Positions 1 to 15,059 are shown, counted from the stretch's first letter. The stretch is DNA of 64,000 bases from Hydractinia symbiolongicarpus (GCF_029227915.1 NC_079887.1:26411650-26475649), one strand, 5' to 3'. Notes: generated by a model not told the origin, from the letters alone. A program made the numbers and translations.

Positions 1-469
1 ATTTCTTTGTATACTTTTGACTATACGGGCTAAGTCCGGGATTTAGGGAAATCGCAGGTTTTCGTTTGCCGGCGATTAAACTTCTTTTATTCAGCGTCTC
101 ATCAAAAATGAAAACATTTTTAAAAACTACAAGTCTTATGCGTTTTAGTGGTGAAAAAATAATTTAAAAAATCGTTCTGGAAATGAGTTTACTCCCTGGG
201 TACTTTCTTTGTATACTTTTGACTATACGGGCCGAGTCCGGGATTTAGGGAAATCGCAGGTTTTCGTTTGCCGGCGATTAAACTGCTTTTATTCAGCGTC
301 TCATCAAAAATGAAAACATTTTTGAAAACTACAAGTCTCATGCGTTTTAGTGGTGAAAAAATAATTTAAAAAATCGTTCGGAAAATGAGTTTACTCCCTG
401 GGTACTTTCTTTGTATACTTTTGACTATACGGGCCAAGCCGGGATTTACGGGAAATCGCGGGTTTTCGT

Positions 470-2080
470 TTGCCGGCGATTAAACTTCTTTTATTCAGCG
501 TCTCATCAAAAATGAAAACATTTTTAAAAACTACAAGTCTCATGCGTTTTAGTGGTGAAAATATAATTTTAAAAATCGTTCTGGAAATGAGTTTACTCCC
601 TGGGTATTTTCATTGTATACTTTTGACTATACGGGCCGAGTCCGGGATTTAGGGAAATCGCAGGTTTTCGTTTGCCGGCGATTAAACTGCTTTTATTCAG
701 CGTCTCATCAAAAATGAAAACATTTTTAAAAACTACAAGTCTCATGGGCTTTAGTGGTGAAAAAATAATTTAAAAAATCGTTCTGGAAATGACTTTACTC
801 ACAGGGTACTTTCTTTGTATACATTCGACTATACGTGCCAAGCCGGGATTTACGGGAAATCGCGGGTTTTCGTTTGCCGGCGATTAAACTTCTTTTATTC
901 AGCGTCTCATCAAAAATGAAAACATTTTTAAAAACTACAAGTCTGATGCGTTTTAGTGGTGAAAAAATAATTTAAAAAATCGTTCTGGAAATGAGTTTAC
1001 TCCCTGGGTACTTTCTTTGTATACTTTTGACTATACGGGCCGAGTCCGGGATTTAGGGAAATCGCAGGTTTTCGTTTGCCGGCGATTAAACTGCTTTTAT
1101 TCAGCGTCTCATCAAAAATGAAAACATTTTTGAAAACTACAAGTCTCATGCGTTTTAGTGGTGAAAAAATAATTTAAAAAATCGTTCGGAAAATGAGTTT
1201 ACTCCCTGGGTACTTTCTTTGTATACTTTTGACTATACGGACCAAGCCGGGATTTACGGGAAATCGCGGGTTTTCGTTTGCCGGCGATTAAACTTCTTTT
1301 ATTCAGCGTCTCATCAAAAATGAAAACATTTTTAAAAACTACAAGTCTCATGCGTTTTAGTGGTGAAAATATAATTTTAAAAATCGTTCTGGAAATGAGT
1401 TTACTCCCTGGGTATTTTCATTGTATACTTTTGACTATACGGGCCGAGTCCGGGATTTAGGGAAATCGCAGGTTTTCGTTTGCCGGCGATTAAACTGCTT
1501 TTATTCAGCGTCTCATCAAAAATGAAAACATTTTTAAAAACTACAAGTCTCATGGGCTTTAGTGGTGAAAAAATAATTTAAAAAATCGTTCTGGAAATGA
1601 CTTTACTCACAGGGTACTTTCTTTGTATACATTCGACTATACGTGCCAAGCCGGGATTTACGGGAAATCGCGGGTTTTCGTTTGCCGGCGATTAAACTTC
1701 TTTTATTCAGCGTCTCATCAAAAATGAAAACATTTTTAAAAACTACAAGTCTGATGCGTTTTAGTGGTGAAAAAATAATTTAAAAAATCGTTCTGGAAAT
1801 GAGTTTACTCACAGGGTACTTTCTTTGTATACATTCGACTATACGGGCCAAGCCCGGGATTTACGGGAAATCGCGGGTTTTCGTTTGCCGGCGATTAAAC
1901 CTCTTTCATTAAGCCTCTCATCAAAAATGAAAACATTTTTAAAAACTACAAGTCTTATGCGTTTTAGTGGTGAAAAAATAATTTAAAAAATCGTTCTGGA
2001 AATGAGTTTACTCCCTGGGTACTTTCTTTGTATACTTTTGACTATACGGGCCGAGTCCGGGATTTAGGGAAATCGCAGGT
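470..2080. repeat. 4-monomer higher-order repeat (808 bp), two copies
   Basis: Variant monomers repeat as a block with an 808-bp shift: the same variant (GAAAATATAATTTT followed by a TTTTCATTGTATAC form) recurs at about 560 and 1368. A third, related block follows at 2289 after a 1011-bp step, so one monomer was gained or lost. Confidence 0.75.
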
Positions 2081-2479
2081 TTTCGTTTGCCGGCGATTAA
2101 ACTGCTTTTATTCAGCGTCTCATCAAAAATGAAAACATTTTTGAAAACTACAAGTCTCATGCGTTTTAGTGGTGAAAAAATAATTTAAAAAATCGTTTGG
2201 AAAATGAGTTTACTCCCTGGGTACTTTCTTTGTATACTTTTGACTATACGGGCCAAGCCGGGATTTACGGGAAATCGCGGGTTTTCGTTTGCCGGCGATT
2301 AAACTTCTTTTATTCAGCGTCTCATCAAAAATGAAAACATTTTTAAAAACTACAAGTCTCATGCGTTTTAGTGGTGAAAATATAATTTTAAAAATCGTTC
2401 TGGAAATGAGTTTACTCCCTGGGTACTTTCATTGTATACTTTTGACTATACGGGCCGAGTCCGGGATTTAGGGAAATCG

Positions 2480-5400
2480 CAGGTTTTTGTTTGCCGGCGA
2501 TTAAACTTCTTTTATTCAGCGTCTCATCAAAAATGAAAACATTTTTAAAAACTACAAGTCTCATGGGCTTTAGTGGTGAAAAAATAATTTAAAAAGTCGT
2601 TCTGGAAATGAGTTTACTCACAGGGTACTTTCTTTGTATACATTCGACTATACGTGCCAAGCCGGGATTTACGGGAAATCGCGGGTTTTCGTTTGCCAGC
2701 GATTAAACTTCTTTTATTCAGCGTCTCATCAAAAATGAAAACATTTTTAAAAACTACAAGTCTGATGCGTTTTAGTGGTGAAAAAATAATTTAAAAAATC
2801 GTTCTGGAAATGAGTTTACTCACAGGGTACTTTCTTTGTATACATTCGACTATACGGGCCAAGCCCGGGATTTACGGGAAATCGCGGGTTTTCGTTTTCC
2901 GGCGATTAAACCTCTTTCATTAAGCGTCTCATCAAAAATGAAAACATTTTTGAAAACTACAAGTCTCATGCGTTTTAGTGGTGAAAAAAAAATTTAAAAA
3001 ATCGTTCGGGAAATGAGTTTACTCCCTGGGTACTTTCTTTGTATACATTTGACTATACGGGCCAAGCCCCGGATTTACGGGAAAACGCGAGATTTCGTTT
3101 GCCGGCGATTAAACCTCTTTCATTAAGCGTCTCATCAAAAATGAAAACATTTTTGAAAACTACAAGTCTCATGGGCTTTAGTGGTGAAAAAATAATTTAA
3201 AAAATAGTTCGGGAAATGAGTTTACTCCTTGGGTACTTTCTTTGTATACTTTTGACTATACGGGCCGAGTCCGGGATTTACGAGAAATCGCGGATTTTCG
3301 TTTGCCGGCGATTAAACTTCTTTTATTCAGCGTCCCATCAAATATGAAAATATTTTTGAAAACTACAAGTCTCATGCGTTTAGTGGTAAAAAAATAATAT
3401 AAAAAATCATTCGGGAAATGAGTTTATTCCCTGGGTACTTTCTTTGTATACTTTTGACTATACGGGCCAAGCCCGGGATTTACGGGAAATCGCGGGTTTT
3501 CGTTTGCCGGCGATTAAACTTCTTTTATTCAGCGTCTCTTCAAAAATGAAAACATTTTTAAAAACTACAAGTCTTATGCGTTTTAGTGGTGAAAAAATAA
3601 TTTAAAAAATCGTTCTGGAAATGAGTTTACTCCCTGGGTACTTTCTTTGTATACTTTTGACTATACGGGCCGAGTCCGGGATTTAGGCAAATCGCAGGTT
3701 TTCGTTTGCCGGCGATTAAACTGCTTTTATTCAGCGTCTCATCAAAAATGAAAACATTTTTGAAAACTACAAGTCTCATGCGTTTTAGTGGTGAAAAAAT
3801 AATTTAAAAAATCGTTCGGGAAATGAGTTTACTCCCTGGGTACTTTCTTTGTATACTTTTAACTATACGGGCCAAGCCCGGGATTTACGGGAAATCGCGG
3901 GTTTTTGTTTGCCGGCGATTAAAATTCTTTTATTCAGCGTCTCATCAAAAGTGAAAACATTTTTAAAAACTACAAGTCTTATGCGTTTTAGTGGTGAAAA
4001 AATAATTTAAAAAATCGTTCTGGAAATGATTTTACTACCTGGGTACTTTCTTTGTATAATTTTGACTATACGGGCCGAGTCCGGGATTTAGGGAAATCGC
4101 AGGTTTTCGTTTGCCGGCGATTAAACTGCTTTTATTCAGCGTCTCATCAAAAATGAAAACATTTTTGAAAACTACAAGTCTCATGCGTTTTAGTGGTGAA
4201 AAAATAATTTAAAAAATCGTTCGGGAAATGAGTTTACTCCCTGGGTACTTTCTTTGTATACTTTTGACTATACGGGCCAAGCCGGGATTTACGGGAAATC
4301 ACGGGTTTTCGTTTGCCGGCGATTAAACTTCTTTTATTCAGCGTCTCATCAAAAATGAAAACATTTTTAAAAACTACAAGTCTTATGCGTTTTAGTGGTG
4401 AAAAAAATAATTTAAAAAATCGTTCTGGAAATGATTTTACTCCCTGGGTACTTTCTTTGTATACTTTTGACTATACGGGCCGAGTCCGGGATTTACGGGA
4501 AATCGCGGATTTTCGTTTGCCGGCAATTAAACTTCTTTTATTCAGCGTCCCATCAAATATGAAAATATTTTTGAAAACTACAAGTCTCATGCGTTTAGTG
4601 GTAAAAAAATAATATAAAAAATCGTTCGGTAAATGAGTTTACTCCCTGGGTACTTTCTTTGTATACTTTTGACTATACGGGCCAAGCCCGGGATTTACGG
4701 GAAATCGCGGGTTTTCGTTTGCCGGCGATTAAACTTCTTTTATTCAGCGTCTCATCAAAAGTGAAAACACTTTTAAAAACTACAAGTCTTATGCGTTTTA
4801 GTGGTGAAAAAATAATTTAAAAAATCGTTCTGGAAATGAGTTTACTACCAGGGTACTTTCTTTGTATACTTTTGACTATACGGGCCGAGTCCGGGATTTA
4901 GGGAAATCGCAGGTTTTCGTTTGCCGGCGATTAAATTGCTTTTATTCAGCGTCTCATCAAAAATGAAAACATTTTTAAAAACTACAAGTCTCACGCGTTT
5001 TAGTGGTGAAAATATAATTTTAAAAATCGTTCTGGAAATGAGTTTACTCCCTGGGTACTTTCATTGTATACTTTTGACTATACGGGCCGAGTCCGGGATT
5101 TAGGGAAATCGCAGGTTTTTGTTTGCCGGTGATTAAACTTCTTTTATTCAGCGTCTCATCAAAAATGAAAACATTTTTAAAAACTACAAGTCTCATGGGC
5201 TTTAGTGGTGAAAAAATAATTTAAAAAGTCGTTCTGGAAATGAGTTTACTCACAGGGTACTTTCTTTGTATACATTCGGCTATACGTGCCAAGCCGGGAT
5301 TTACGGGAAATCGCGGGTTTTCGTTTGCCAGCGATTAAACTTCTTTTATTCAGCGTCTCATCAAAAATGAAAACATTTTTAAAAACTACAAGTCTGATGC

Positions 5401-8400
5401 GTTTTAGTGGTGAAAAAATAATTTAAAAAATCGTTCTGGAAATGAGTTTACTCACAGGGTACTTTCTTTGTATACATTCGACTATACGGGCCAAGCCCGG
5501 GATTTACGGGAAATCGCGGGTTTTCGTTTTCCGGCGATTAAACCTCTTTCATTAAGCGTCTCATCAAAAATGAAAACATTTTTGAAAACTACAAGTCTCA
5601 TGCGTTTTAGTGGTGAAAAAAAAATTTAAAAAATCGTTCGGGAAATGAGTTTACTCCCTGGGTACTTTCTTTGTATACATTTGACTATACGGGCCAAGCC
5701 CCGGATTTACGGGAAAACGCGGGATTTCGTTTGCCGGCGATTAAACCTCTTTCATTAAGCGTCTCATCAAAAATGAAAACATTTTTGAAAACTACAAGTC
5801 TCATGGGCTTTAGTGGTGAAAAAATAATTTAAAAAATAGTTTGGGAAATGAGTTTACTCCTTGGGTACTTTCTTTGTATACTTTTGACTATACGGGCCGA
5901 GTCCGGGATTTACGAGAAATCGCGGATTTTCGTTTGCCGGCGATTAAACTTCTTTTATTCAGCGTCCCATCAAAAATGAAAATATTTTTGAAAACTACAA
6001 GTCTCATGCGTTTAGTGGTAAAAAAATAATATAAAAAATCGTTCGGGAAATGAGTTTATTCCCTGGGTACTTTCTTTGTATACTTTTGACTATACGGGCC
6101 AAGCCCGGGATTTACGGGAAATCGCGGGTTTTCGTTTGCCGGCGATTAAACTTCTTTTATTCAGCGTCTCTTCAAAAATGAAAACATTTTTAAAAACTAC
6201 AAGTCTTATGCGTTTTAGTGGTGAAAAAATAATTTAAAAAATCGTTCTGGAAATGAGTTTACTCCCTGGGTACTTTCTTTGTATACTTTTGACTATACGG
6301 GCCGAGTCCGGGATTTAGGGAAATCGCAGGTTTTCGTTTGCCGGCGATTAAACTGCTTTTATTCAGCGTCTCATCAAAAATGAAAACATTTTTGAAAACT
6401 ACAAGTCTCATGCGTTTTAGTGGTGAAAAAATAATTTAAAAAATCGTTCGGGAAATGAGTTTACTCCCTGGGTACTTTCTTTGTATACTTTTAACTATAC
6501 GGGCCAAGCCCGGGATTTACGGGAAATCGCGGGTTTTTGTTTGCCGGCGATTAAACTTCTTTTATTCAGCGTCTCATCAAAAGTGAAAACATTTTTAAAA
6601 ACTACAAGTCTTATGCGTTTTAGTGGTGAAAAAATAATTTAAAAAATCGTTCTGGAAATGAGTTTACTACCTGGGTACTTTCTTTGTATAATTTTGACTA
6701 TACGGGCCGAGTCCGGGATTTAGGGAAATCGCAGGTTTTCGTTTGCCGGCGATTAAACTGCTTTTATTCAGCGTCTCATCAAAAATGAAAACATTTTTGA
6801 AAACTACAAGTCTCGTGCGTTTTAGTGGTAAAAAAATAATTTAAAAAATCGTTCGGGAAATGAGTTTACTCCCTGGGTACTTTCTTTGTATACTTTTGAC
6901 TATACGGGCCAAGCCGGGATTTACGGGAAATCGCGGGTTTTCGTTTGCCGGCGATTAAACTTCTTTCATTCAGCGTCTCATCAAAAATGAAAACATTTTT
7001 AAAAACTACAAGTCTTATGCGTTTTAGTGGTGAAAAAAATAATTTAAAAAATCGTTCTGGAAATGATTTTACTCCCTGGGTACTTTCTTTGTATACTTTT
7101 GACTATACGGGCCGAGTCCGGGATTTACGGGAAATCGCGGATTTTCGTTTGCCGTCAATTAAACTTCTTTTATTCAGCGTCCCATCAAATATGAAAATAT
7201 TTTTGAAAAACTACAAGTCTCATGCGTTTAGTGGTAAAAAAATAATATAAAAAATCGTTCGGTAAATGAGTATACTCCCTGGGTACTTTCTTTGTATACT
7301 TTTGACTATACGGGCCAAGCCCGGGATTTACGGGAAATCGCGGGTTTTCGTTTGCCGGCGATTAAACTTCTTTTATTCAGCGTCTCATCAAAAGTGAAAA
7401 CACTTTTAAAAACTACAAGTCTTATGCGTTTTAGTGGTGAAAAAATAATTTAAAAAATCGTTCTGGAAATGAGTTTACTACCAGGGTACTTTCTTTGTAT
7501 ACTTTTGACTATACGGGCCGAGTCCGGGATTTAGGGAAATCGCAGGTTTTCGTTTGCCGGCGATTAAATTGCTTTTATTCAGCGTCTCATCAAAAATGAA
7601 AACATTTTTAAAAACTACAAGTCTCATGCGTTTTAGTGGTGAAAATATAATTTTAAAAATCGTTCTGGAAATGAGTTTACTCCCTGGGTACTTTCATTGT
7701 ATACTTTTGACTATACGGGCCGAGTCCGGGATTTAGGGAAATCGCAGGTTTTTGTTTGCCGGCGATTAAACTTCTTTTATTCAGCGTCTCATCAAAAATG
7801 AAAACATTTTTAAAAACTACAAGTCTCATGGGCTTTAGTGGTGAAAAAATAATTTAAAAAGTCGTTCTGGAAATGAGTTTACTCACAGGGTACTTTCTTT
7901 GTATACATTCGACTATACGTGCCAAGCCGGGATTTACGGGAAATCGCGGGTTTTCGTTTGCCAGCGATTAAACTTCTTTTATTCAGCGTCTCATCAAAAA
8001 TGAAAACATTTTTAAAAACTACAAGTCTGATGCGTTTTAGTGGTGAAAAAATAATTTAAAAAATCGTTCTGGAAAGCAGTTTACTCACAGGGTACTTTCT
8101 TTGTATACATTCGACTATACGGGCCAAGCCCGGGATTTACGGGAAATCGCGGGTTTTCGTTTTCCGGCGATTAAACCTCTTTCATTAAGCGTCTCATCAA
8201 AAATGAAAACATTTTTGAAAACTACAAGTCTCATGCGTTTTAGTGGTGAAAAAAAAATTTAAAAAATCGTTCGGGAAATGAGTTTACTCCCTGGGTACTT
8301 TCTTTGTATACATTTGACTATACGGGCCAAGCCCCGGATTTACGGGAAAACGCGGGATTTCGTTTGCCGGCGATTAAACCTCTTTCATTAAGCGTCTCAT

Positions 8401-9971
8401 CAAAAATGAAAACATTTTTGAAAACTACAAGTCTCATGGGCTTTAGTGGTGAAAAAATAATTTAAAAAATAGTTCGGGAAATGAGTTTACTCCTTGGGTA
8501 CTTTCTTTGTATGCTTTTGACTATACGGGCCGAGTCCGGGATTTACGGGAAATCGCGGATTTTCGTTTGCCGGCGATTAAACTTCTTTTATTCAGCGTCC
8601 CATCAAATATGAAAATATTTTTGAAAACTACAAGTCTCATGCGTTTAGTGGTAAAAAAATAATATAAAAAATCGTTCGGGAAATGAGTTTATTCCCTGGG
8701 TACTTTCTTTGTATACTTTTGACTATACGGGCCAAGCCCGGGATTTACGGGAAATCGCGGGTTTTCGTTTGCCGGCGATTAAACTTCTTTTATTCAGCGT
8801 CTCTTCAAAAATGAAAACATTTTTAAAAACTACAAGTCTTATGCGTTTTAGTGGTGAAAAAATAATTTAAAAAATCGTTCTGGAAATGAGTTTACTCACA
8901 GGGTACTTTCTTTGTATACATTTGACTATACGGGCCAAGCCCGGGATTTACGGGAAATCGCGGGTTTTCGTTTGCCGGCGATTAAACTTCTTTTATTCAG
9001 CGTCTCTTCAAAAATGAAAACATTTTTAAAAACTACAAGTCTTATGCGTTTTAGTGGTGAAAAAATAATTTAAAAAATCGTTCTGGAAATGAGTTTACTC
9101 CCTGGGTACTTTCTTTGTATACTTTTGACTATACGGGCCGAGTCCGGGATTTAGGGAAATCGCAGGTTTTCGTTTGCCGGCGATTAAACTGCTTTTATTC
9201 AGCGTCTCATCAAAAATGAAAACATTTTTGAAAACTACAAGTCTCATGCGTTTTAGTGGTGAAAAAATAATTTAAAAAATCGTTCGGGAAATGAGTTTAC
9301 TCCCTGGGTACTTTCTTTGTATACTTTTGACTATACGGGCCAAGCCGGGATTTACGGGAAATCGCGGGTTTTCGTTTGCCGGCGATTAAACTTCTTTTAT
9401 TCAGCGTCTCATCAAAAATGAAAACATTTTTAAAAACTACAAGTCTTATGCGTTTTAGTGGTGAAAAAAATAATTTAAAAAATCGTTCTGGAAATGATTT
9501 TACTCCCTGGGTACTTTCTTTGTATACTTTTGACTATACGGGCCGAGTCCGGGATTTACGGGAAATCGCGGATTTTCGTTTGCCGGCAATTAAACTTCTT
9601 TTATTCAGCGTCCCATCAAATATGAAAATATTTTTGAAAACTACAAGTCTCATGCGTTTAGTGGTGAAAAAATAATTTAAAAAATCGTTCTGGAAATGAG
9701 TTTACTACCAGGGTACTTTCTTTGTATACTTTTGACTATACGGGCCGAGTCCGGGATTTAGGGAAATCGCAGGTTTTCGTTTGCCGGCGATTAAATTGCT
9801 TTTATTCAGCGTCTCATCAAAAATGAAAACATTTTTAAAAACTACAAGTCTCATGCGTTTTAGTGGTGAAAATATAATTTTAAAAATCGTTCTGGAAATG
9901 AGTTTACTCCCTGGGTACTTTCATTGTATACTTTTGACTATACGGGCCGAGTCCGGGATTTAGGGAAATCG
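2480..9971. repeat. 13-monomer higher-order repeat (2,632 bp) with deletion derivatives
   Basis: The private variant CAGGTTTTTGTTTGCCGG marks the same monomer at 2480, 5112, 7745 and (mutated) 9972, giving units of 2632, 2633 and 2227 bp: two full 13-mers and one 11-mer that lost two monomers. A second marker (the frame-extending GAAAAAAATAATTT variant) at about 4400, 7033, 9464 and 11488 gives 2632, 2431 and 2024 bp. Successive copies therefore lost different numbers of monomers. Flanking monomers inside the units match almost exactly, which indicates recent amplification. Confidence 0.85.
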
Positions 9972-12699
9972 CAGGTTTTTTTTTGCCGGCGATTAAACTT
10001 CTTTTATTCAGCGTCTCATCAAAAATGAAAACATTTTTAAAAACTACAAGTCTCATGGGCTTTAGTGGTGAAAAAATAATTTAAAAAGTCGTTCTGGAAA
10101 TGAGTTTACTCACAGGGTACTTTCTTTGTATACATTCGACTATACGTGCCAAGCCGGGATTTACGGGAAATCGCGGGTTTTCGTTTGCCAGCGATTAAAC
10201 TTCTTTTATTCAGCGTCTCATCAAAAATGAAAACATTTTTAAAAACTACAAGTCTGATGCGTTTTAGTGGTGAAAAAATAATTTAAAAAATCGTTCTGGA
10301 AATGAGTTTACTCACAGGGTACTTTCTTTGTATACATTCGACTATACGGGCCAAGCCCCGGATTTACGGGAAAACGCGGGATTTCGTTTGCCGGCGATTA
10401 AACCTCTTTCATTAAGCGTCTCATCAAAAATGAAAACATTTTTGAAAACTACAAGTCTCATGGGCTTTAGTGGTGAAAAAATAATTTAAAAAATAGTTCG
10501 GGAAATGAGTTTACTCCTTGGGTACTTTCTTTGTATACTTTTGACTATACGGGCCGAGTCCGGGATTTACGGGAAATCGCGGATTTTCGTTTGCCGGCGA
10601 TTAAACTTCTTTTATTCAGCGTCCCATCAAATATGAAAATATTTTTGAAAACTACAAGTCTCATGCGTTTAGTGGTAAAAAAATAATATAAAAAATCGTT
10701 CGGGAAATGAGTTTATTCCCTGGGTACTTTCTTTGTATACTTTTGACTATACGGGCCAAGGCCGGGATTTACGGGAAATCGCGGGTTTTCGTTTGCCGGC
10801 GATTAAACTTCTTTTATTCAGCGTCTCATCAAAAATGAAAACATTTTTGAAAACTACAAGTCTCATGCGTTTTAGTGGTGAAAAAATAATTTAAAAAATC
10901 GTTCGGGAAATGAGTTTACTCCCTGGGTACTTTCTTTGTATACTTTTAACTATACGGGCCAAGCCCGGGATTTACGGGAAATCGCGGGTTTTTGTTTGCC
11001 GGCGATTAAACTTCTTTTATTCAGCGTCTCATCAAAAGTGAAAACATTTTTAAAAACTACAAGTCTTATGCGTTTTAGTGGTGAAAAAATAATTTAAAAA
11101 ATCGTTCTGGAAATGAGTTTACTACCTGGGTACTTTCTTTGTATAATTTTGACTATACGGGCCGAGTCCGGGATTTAGGGAAATAGCAGGTTTTCGTTTG
11201 CCGGCGATTAAACTGCTTTTATTCAGCGCCTCATCAAAAATGAAAACCTTTTTGAAAACTACAAGTCTCATGCGTTTTAGTGGTGAAAAAATAATTTAAA
11301 AAATCGTTCGGGAAATGAGTTTACTCCCTGGGTACTTTCTTTGTATACTTTTGACTATACGGGCCAAGCCGGGATTTACGGGAAATCGCGGGTTTTCGTT
11401 TGCCGGCGATTAAACTTCTTTTATTCAGCGTCTCATCAAAAATGAAAACATTTTTAAAAACTACAAGTCTTATGCGTTTTAGTGGTGAAAAAAATAATTT
11501 AAAAAATCGTTCTGGAAATGATTTTACTCCCTGGGTACTTTCTTTGTATACTTTTGACTATACGGGCCGAGTCCGGGATTTACGGGAAATCGCGGATTTT
11601 CGTTTGCCGGCAATTAAACTTCTTTTATTCAGCGTCCCATCAAATATGAAAATATTTTTGAAAACTACAAGTCTCATGCGTTTAGTGGTAAAAAAATAAT
11701 ATAAAAAATCGTTCGGTAAATGAGTTTACTCCCTGGGTACTTTCTTTGTATACTTTTGACTATACGGGCCAAGCCCGGGATTTACGGGAAATCGCAGGTT
11801 TTCGTTTGCCGGCGATTAAACTTCTTTTATTCAGCGTCTCATCAAAAGTGAAAACACTTTTAAAAACTACAAGTCTTATGCGTTTTAGTGGTGAAAAAAT
11901 AATTTAAAAAATCGTTCTGGAAATGAGTTTACTACCAGGGTACTTTCTTTGTATACTTTTGACTATACGGGCCGAGTCCGGGATTTAGGGAAATCGCAGG
12001 TTTTCGTTTGCCGGCGATTAAATTGCTTTTATTCAGCGTCTCATCAAAAATGAAAACATTTTTGAAAACTACAAGTCTCATGCGTTTTAGTGGTGAAAAA
12101 ATAATTTAAAAAATCGTTCGGGAAATGAGTTTACTCCCTGGGTACTTTCTTTGTATACTTTTGACTATACGGGCCAAGCCGGGATTTACGGGAAATCGCG
12201 GGTTTTCGTTTGCCGGCGATTAAACTTCTTTTATTCAGCGTCTCATCAAAAATGAAAACATTTTTAAAAACTACAAGTCTTATGCGTTTTAGTGGTGAAA
12301 AAATAATTTAAAAAATCGTTCTGAAAATGAGTTTACTCTCAGGGTACTTTCTTTGTATACATTCGACTATACGTGCCAAGCCCGGGATTTACGGGAAATC
12401 GCGGGTTTTCGTTTGCCGGCGATTAAACTGCTTTTATTCAGCGTCTCATCAAAAATGAAAACATTCTTGAAAACTACAAGTCTCATGCGTTTTAGTGGTG
12501 AAATAATAATTTAAAAAATCGTTTGGGAAATGAGTTTACTCCCTGGGTACTTTCTTTGTATACTTTTGACTATACGGGCCGAGTCCGGGATTTAGGGAAA
12601 TCGCAGGTTTTCGTTTGCCGGCGATTAAACTGCTTTTATTCAGCGTCTCATCAAAAATGAAAACATTTTTGAAAACTACAAGTCTCATGCGTTTTAGTA

Positions 12700-14700
12700 G
12701 TGAAAAAATAATTTAAAAAATCGTTCGGGAAATGAGTTTACTCCCTGGGTACTTTCTTTGTATACTTTTGACTATACGGGCCAAGCCGGGATTTACGGGA
12801 AATCGCTGGTTTTCGTTTGCTGGCGATTAAACTTCTTTTATTCAGCGTCTCATCAAAAATGAAAACATTCTTCAAAACTACAAGTCTCATGCGTTTTAGT
12901 GGTGAAATAATAATTTAAAAAATCGTGTGGGAAATGAGTTTACTCCCTGGGTACTTTCTTTGTATACTTTTGACTATACGGCCGAGTCCAGGATTTACGG
13001 GAAATCGCAGGTTTTCGTTTGCCGGCAATTAAACTTCTTTTATTCAGCGTTTCATCAAAAATGAAAGCATTTTTAAAAACTACAAGTCTCATGCGTTTTA
13101 GTGGTGAAAAAGTAATTTAAAAAATCGTTCGGGAAATGAGTTTACTCCCTGGGTACTTTCTTTGTATACTTTTGACTATACGGGCCAAGCCGGTATTTAC
13201 GGGAAATCGCGGGTTTTCGTTTGCCGGCGATTAAACTTCTTTTATTCAGCGTCTCATCAAAAATGAAAACATTTTTAAAAACTACAAGTCTTATGCGTTT
13301 TAGTGGTGAAAAAATAATTTAAAAAATCGTTCTGGAAATGATTTTACTCCCTGGGTACTTTCTTTGTATACTTTTGACTATACGGGCCGAGTCCGGGATT
13401 TAGGGAAATCGCAGGTTTTCGTTTGCCGGCGATTAAACTGCTTTTATTCAGCGTCTCATCAAAAATGAAAACAGTTTTGAAAACTACAAGTCTCATGCGT
13501 TTTAGTGGTGAAAAAATAATTTAAAAAATCGTTCGGGAAATGAGTTTACTCCCTGGGTACTTTCTTTGTATACTTTTGACTATACGGGCCAAGCGCGGGA
13601 TTTACGGGAAATCGCGGGTTTTCGTTTGCCGGCGATTAAACTTCTTTTATTCAGCGTCTCATCAAAAATGAAAACATTTTTAAAAACTACAAGTCTCATG
13701 CGTTTTAGTAGTGAAAAAATAATTTAAAAAATCGTTCGGGAAATGAGTTTACTCCCTGGGTACTTTCTTTGTATACTTTTGACTATACGGGCCAAGCCGG
13801 GATTTACGGGAAATCGCTGGTTTTCGTTTGCTGGCGATTAAACTTCTTTTATTCAGCGTCTCATCAAAAATGAAAACATTCTTCAAAACTACAAGTCTCA
13901 TGCGTTTTAGTGGTGAAATAATAATTTAAAAAATCGCGTGGGAAATGAGTTTACTCCCTGGGTACTTTCTTTGTATACTTTTGACTATACGGCCGAGTCC
14001 AGGATTTACGGGAAATCGCAGGTTTTCGTTTGCCGGCAATTAAACTTCTTTTATTCAGCGTTTCATCAAAAATGAAAGCATTTTTAAAAACTACAAGTCT
14101 CATGCGTTTTAGTGGTGAAAAAGTAATTTAAAAAATCGTTCGGGAAATGAGTTTACTCCCTGGGTACTTTCTTTGTATACTTTTGACTATACGGGCCAAG
14201 CCGGTATTTACAGGAAATCGCGGGTTTTCGTTTGCCGGCGATTAAACTTCTTTTATTCAGCGTCTCATCAAAAATGAAAACATTTTTAAAAACTACAAGT
14301 CTTATGCGTTTTAGTGGTGAAAAAATAATTTAAAAAATCGTTCTGGAAATGATTTTACTCCCTGGGTACTTTCTTTGTATACTTTTGACTATACGGGCCG
14401 AGTCCGGGATTTAGGGAAATCGCAGGTTTTCGTTTGCCGGCGATTAAACTGCTTTTATTCAGCGTCTCATCAAAAATGAAAACAGTTTTGAAAACTACAA
14501 GTCTCATGCGTTTTAGTGGTGAAAAAATAATTTAAAAAATCGTTCGGGAAATGAGTTTACTCCCTGGGTACTTTCTTTGTATACTTTTGACTATACGGGC
14601 CAAGCGCGGGATTTACGGGAAATCGCGGGTTTTCGTTTGCCGGCGATTAAACTTCTTTTATTCAGCGTCTCATCAAAAATGAAAACATTTTTAAAAACTA
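12700..14700. repeat. 5-monomer higher-order repeat (1,011 bp), two copies
   Basis: The rare variant AATCGCTGGTTTTCGTTTGC occurs at about 12,802 and 13,813, 1011 bp apart. The accompanying variants (GAAAAAGTAATTT, GAAAGCATTTTT, CGGCCGAGTCCAGG) repeat in the same order. Confidence 0.8.
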
Positions 14701-15059
14701 CAAGTCTTATGCGTTTTAGTGGTGAAAAAATAATTTAAAAAATCGTTCTGGAAATGAGTTTACTCCCTGGGTACTTTCTTTGTATACTTTTGACTATACG
14801 GGCCGAGTCTGGGATTTAGGGAAATTGCAGGTTTTCGTTTGCCGGCGATTAAACTGCTTTTATTCAGCGTCTCATCAAAAATGAAAACATTTTTGAAAAC
14901 TGCAAGTCTCATGCGTTTTAGTGGTGAAAAAATAATTTAAAAAATCGTTCGGGAAATGAGTTTACTCCCTGGGTACTTTCTTTGTATACTTTTGACTATA
15001 CGGGCCAAGCCGGGATTTACGGGAAATCGCGGGTTTTCGTTTGCCGGCGATTAAACTTC

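Noticed and set aside
60-90. CENP-B box in each monomer (TTTTCGTTTGCCGGCGA resembles it)
   Set aside because: Only the TTCG core matches; the required A and the CGGG at fixed distance are absent in either orientation.
100-135. Conserved hairpin in each monomer (AAAAATG-AAAA-CATTTTT) as an RNA structure under selection
   Set aside because: In the AAATATG/TATTTTT variant class the two sides do not change in a compensatory way; one pair is lost and one becomes G-U, so there is no covariation support.
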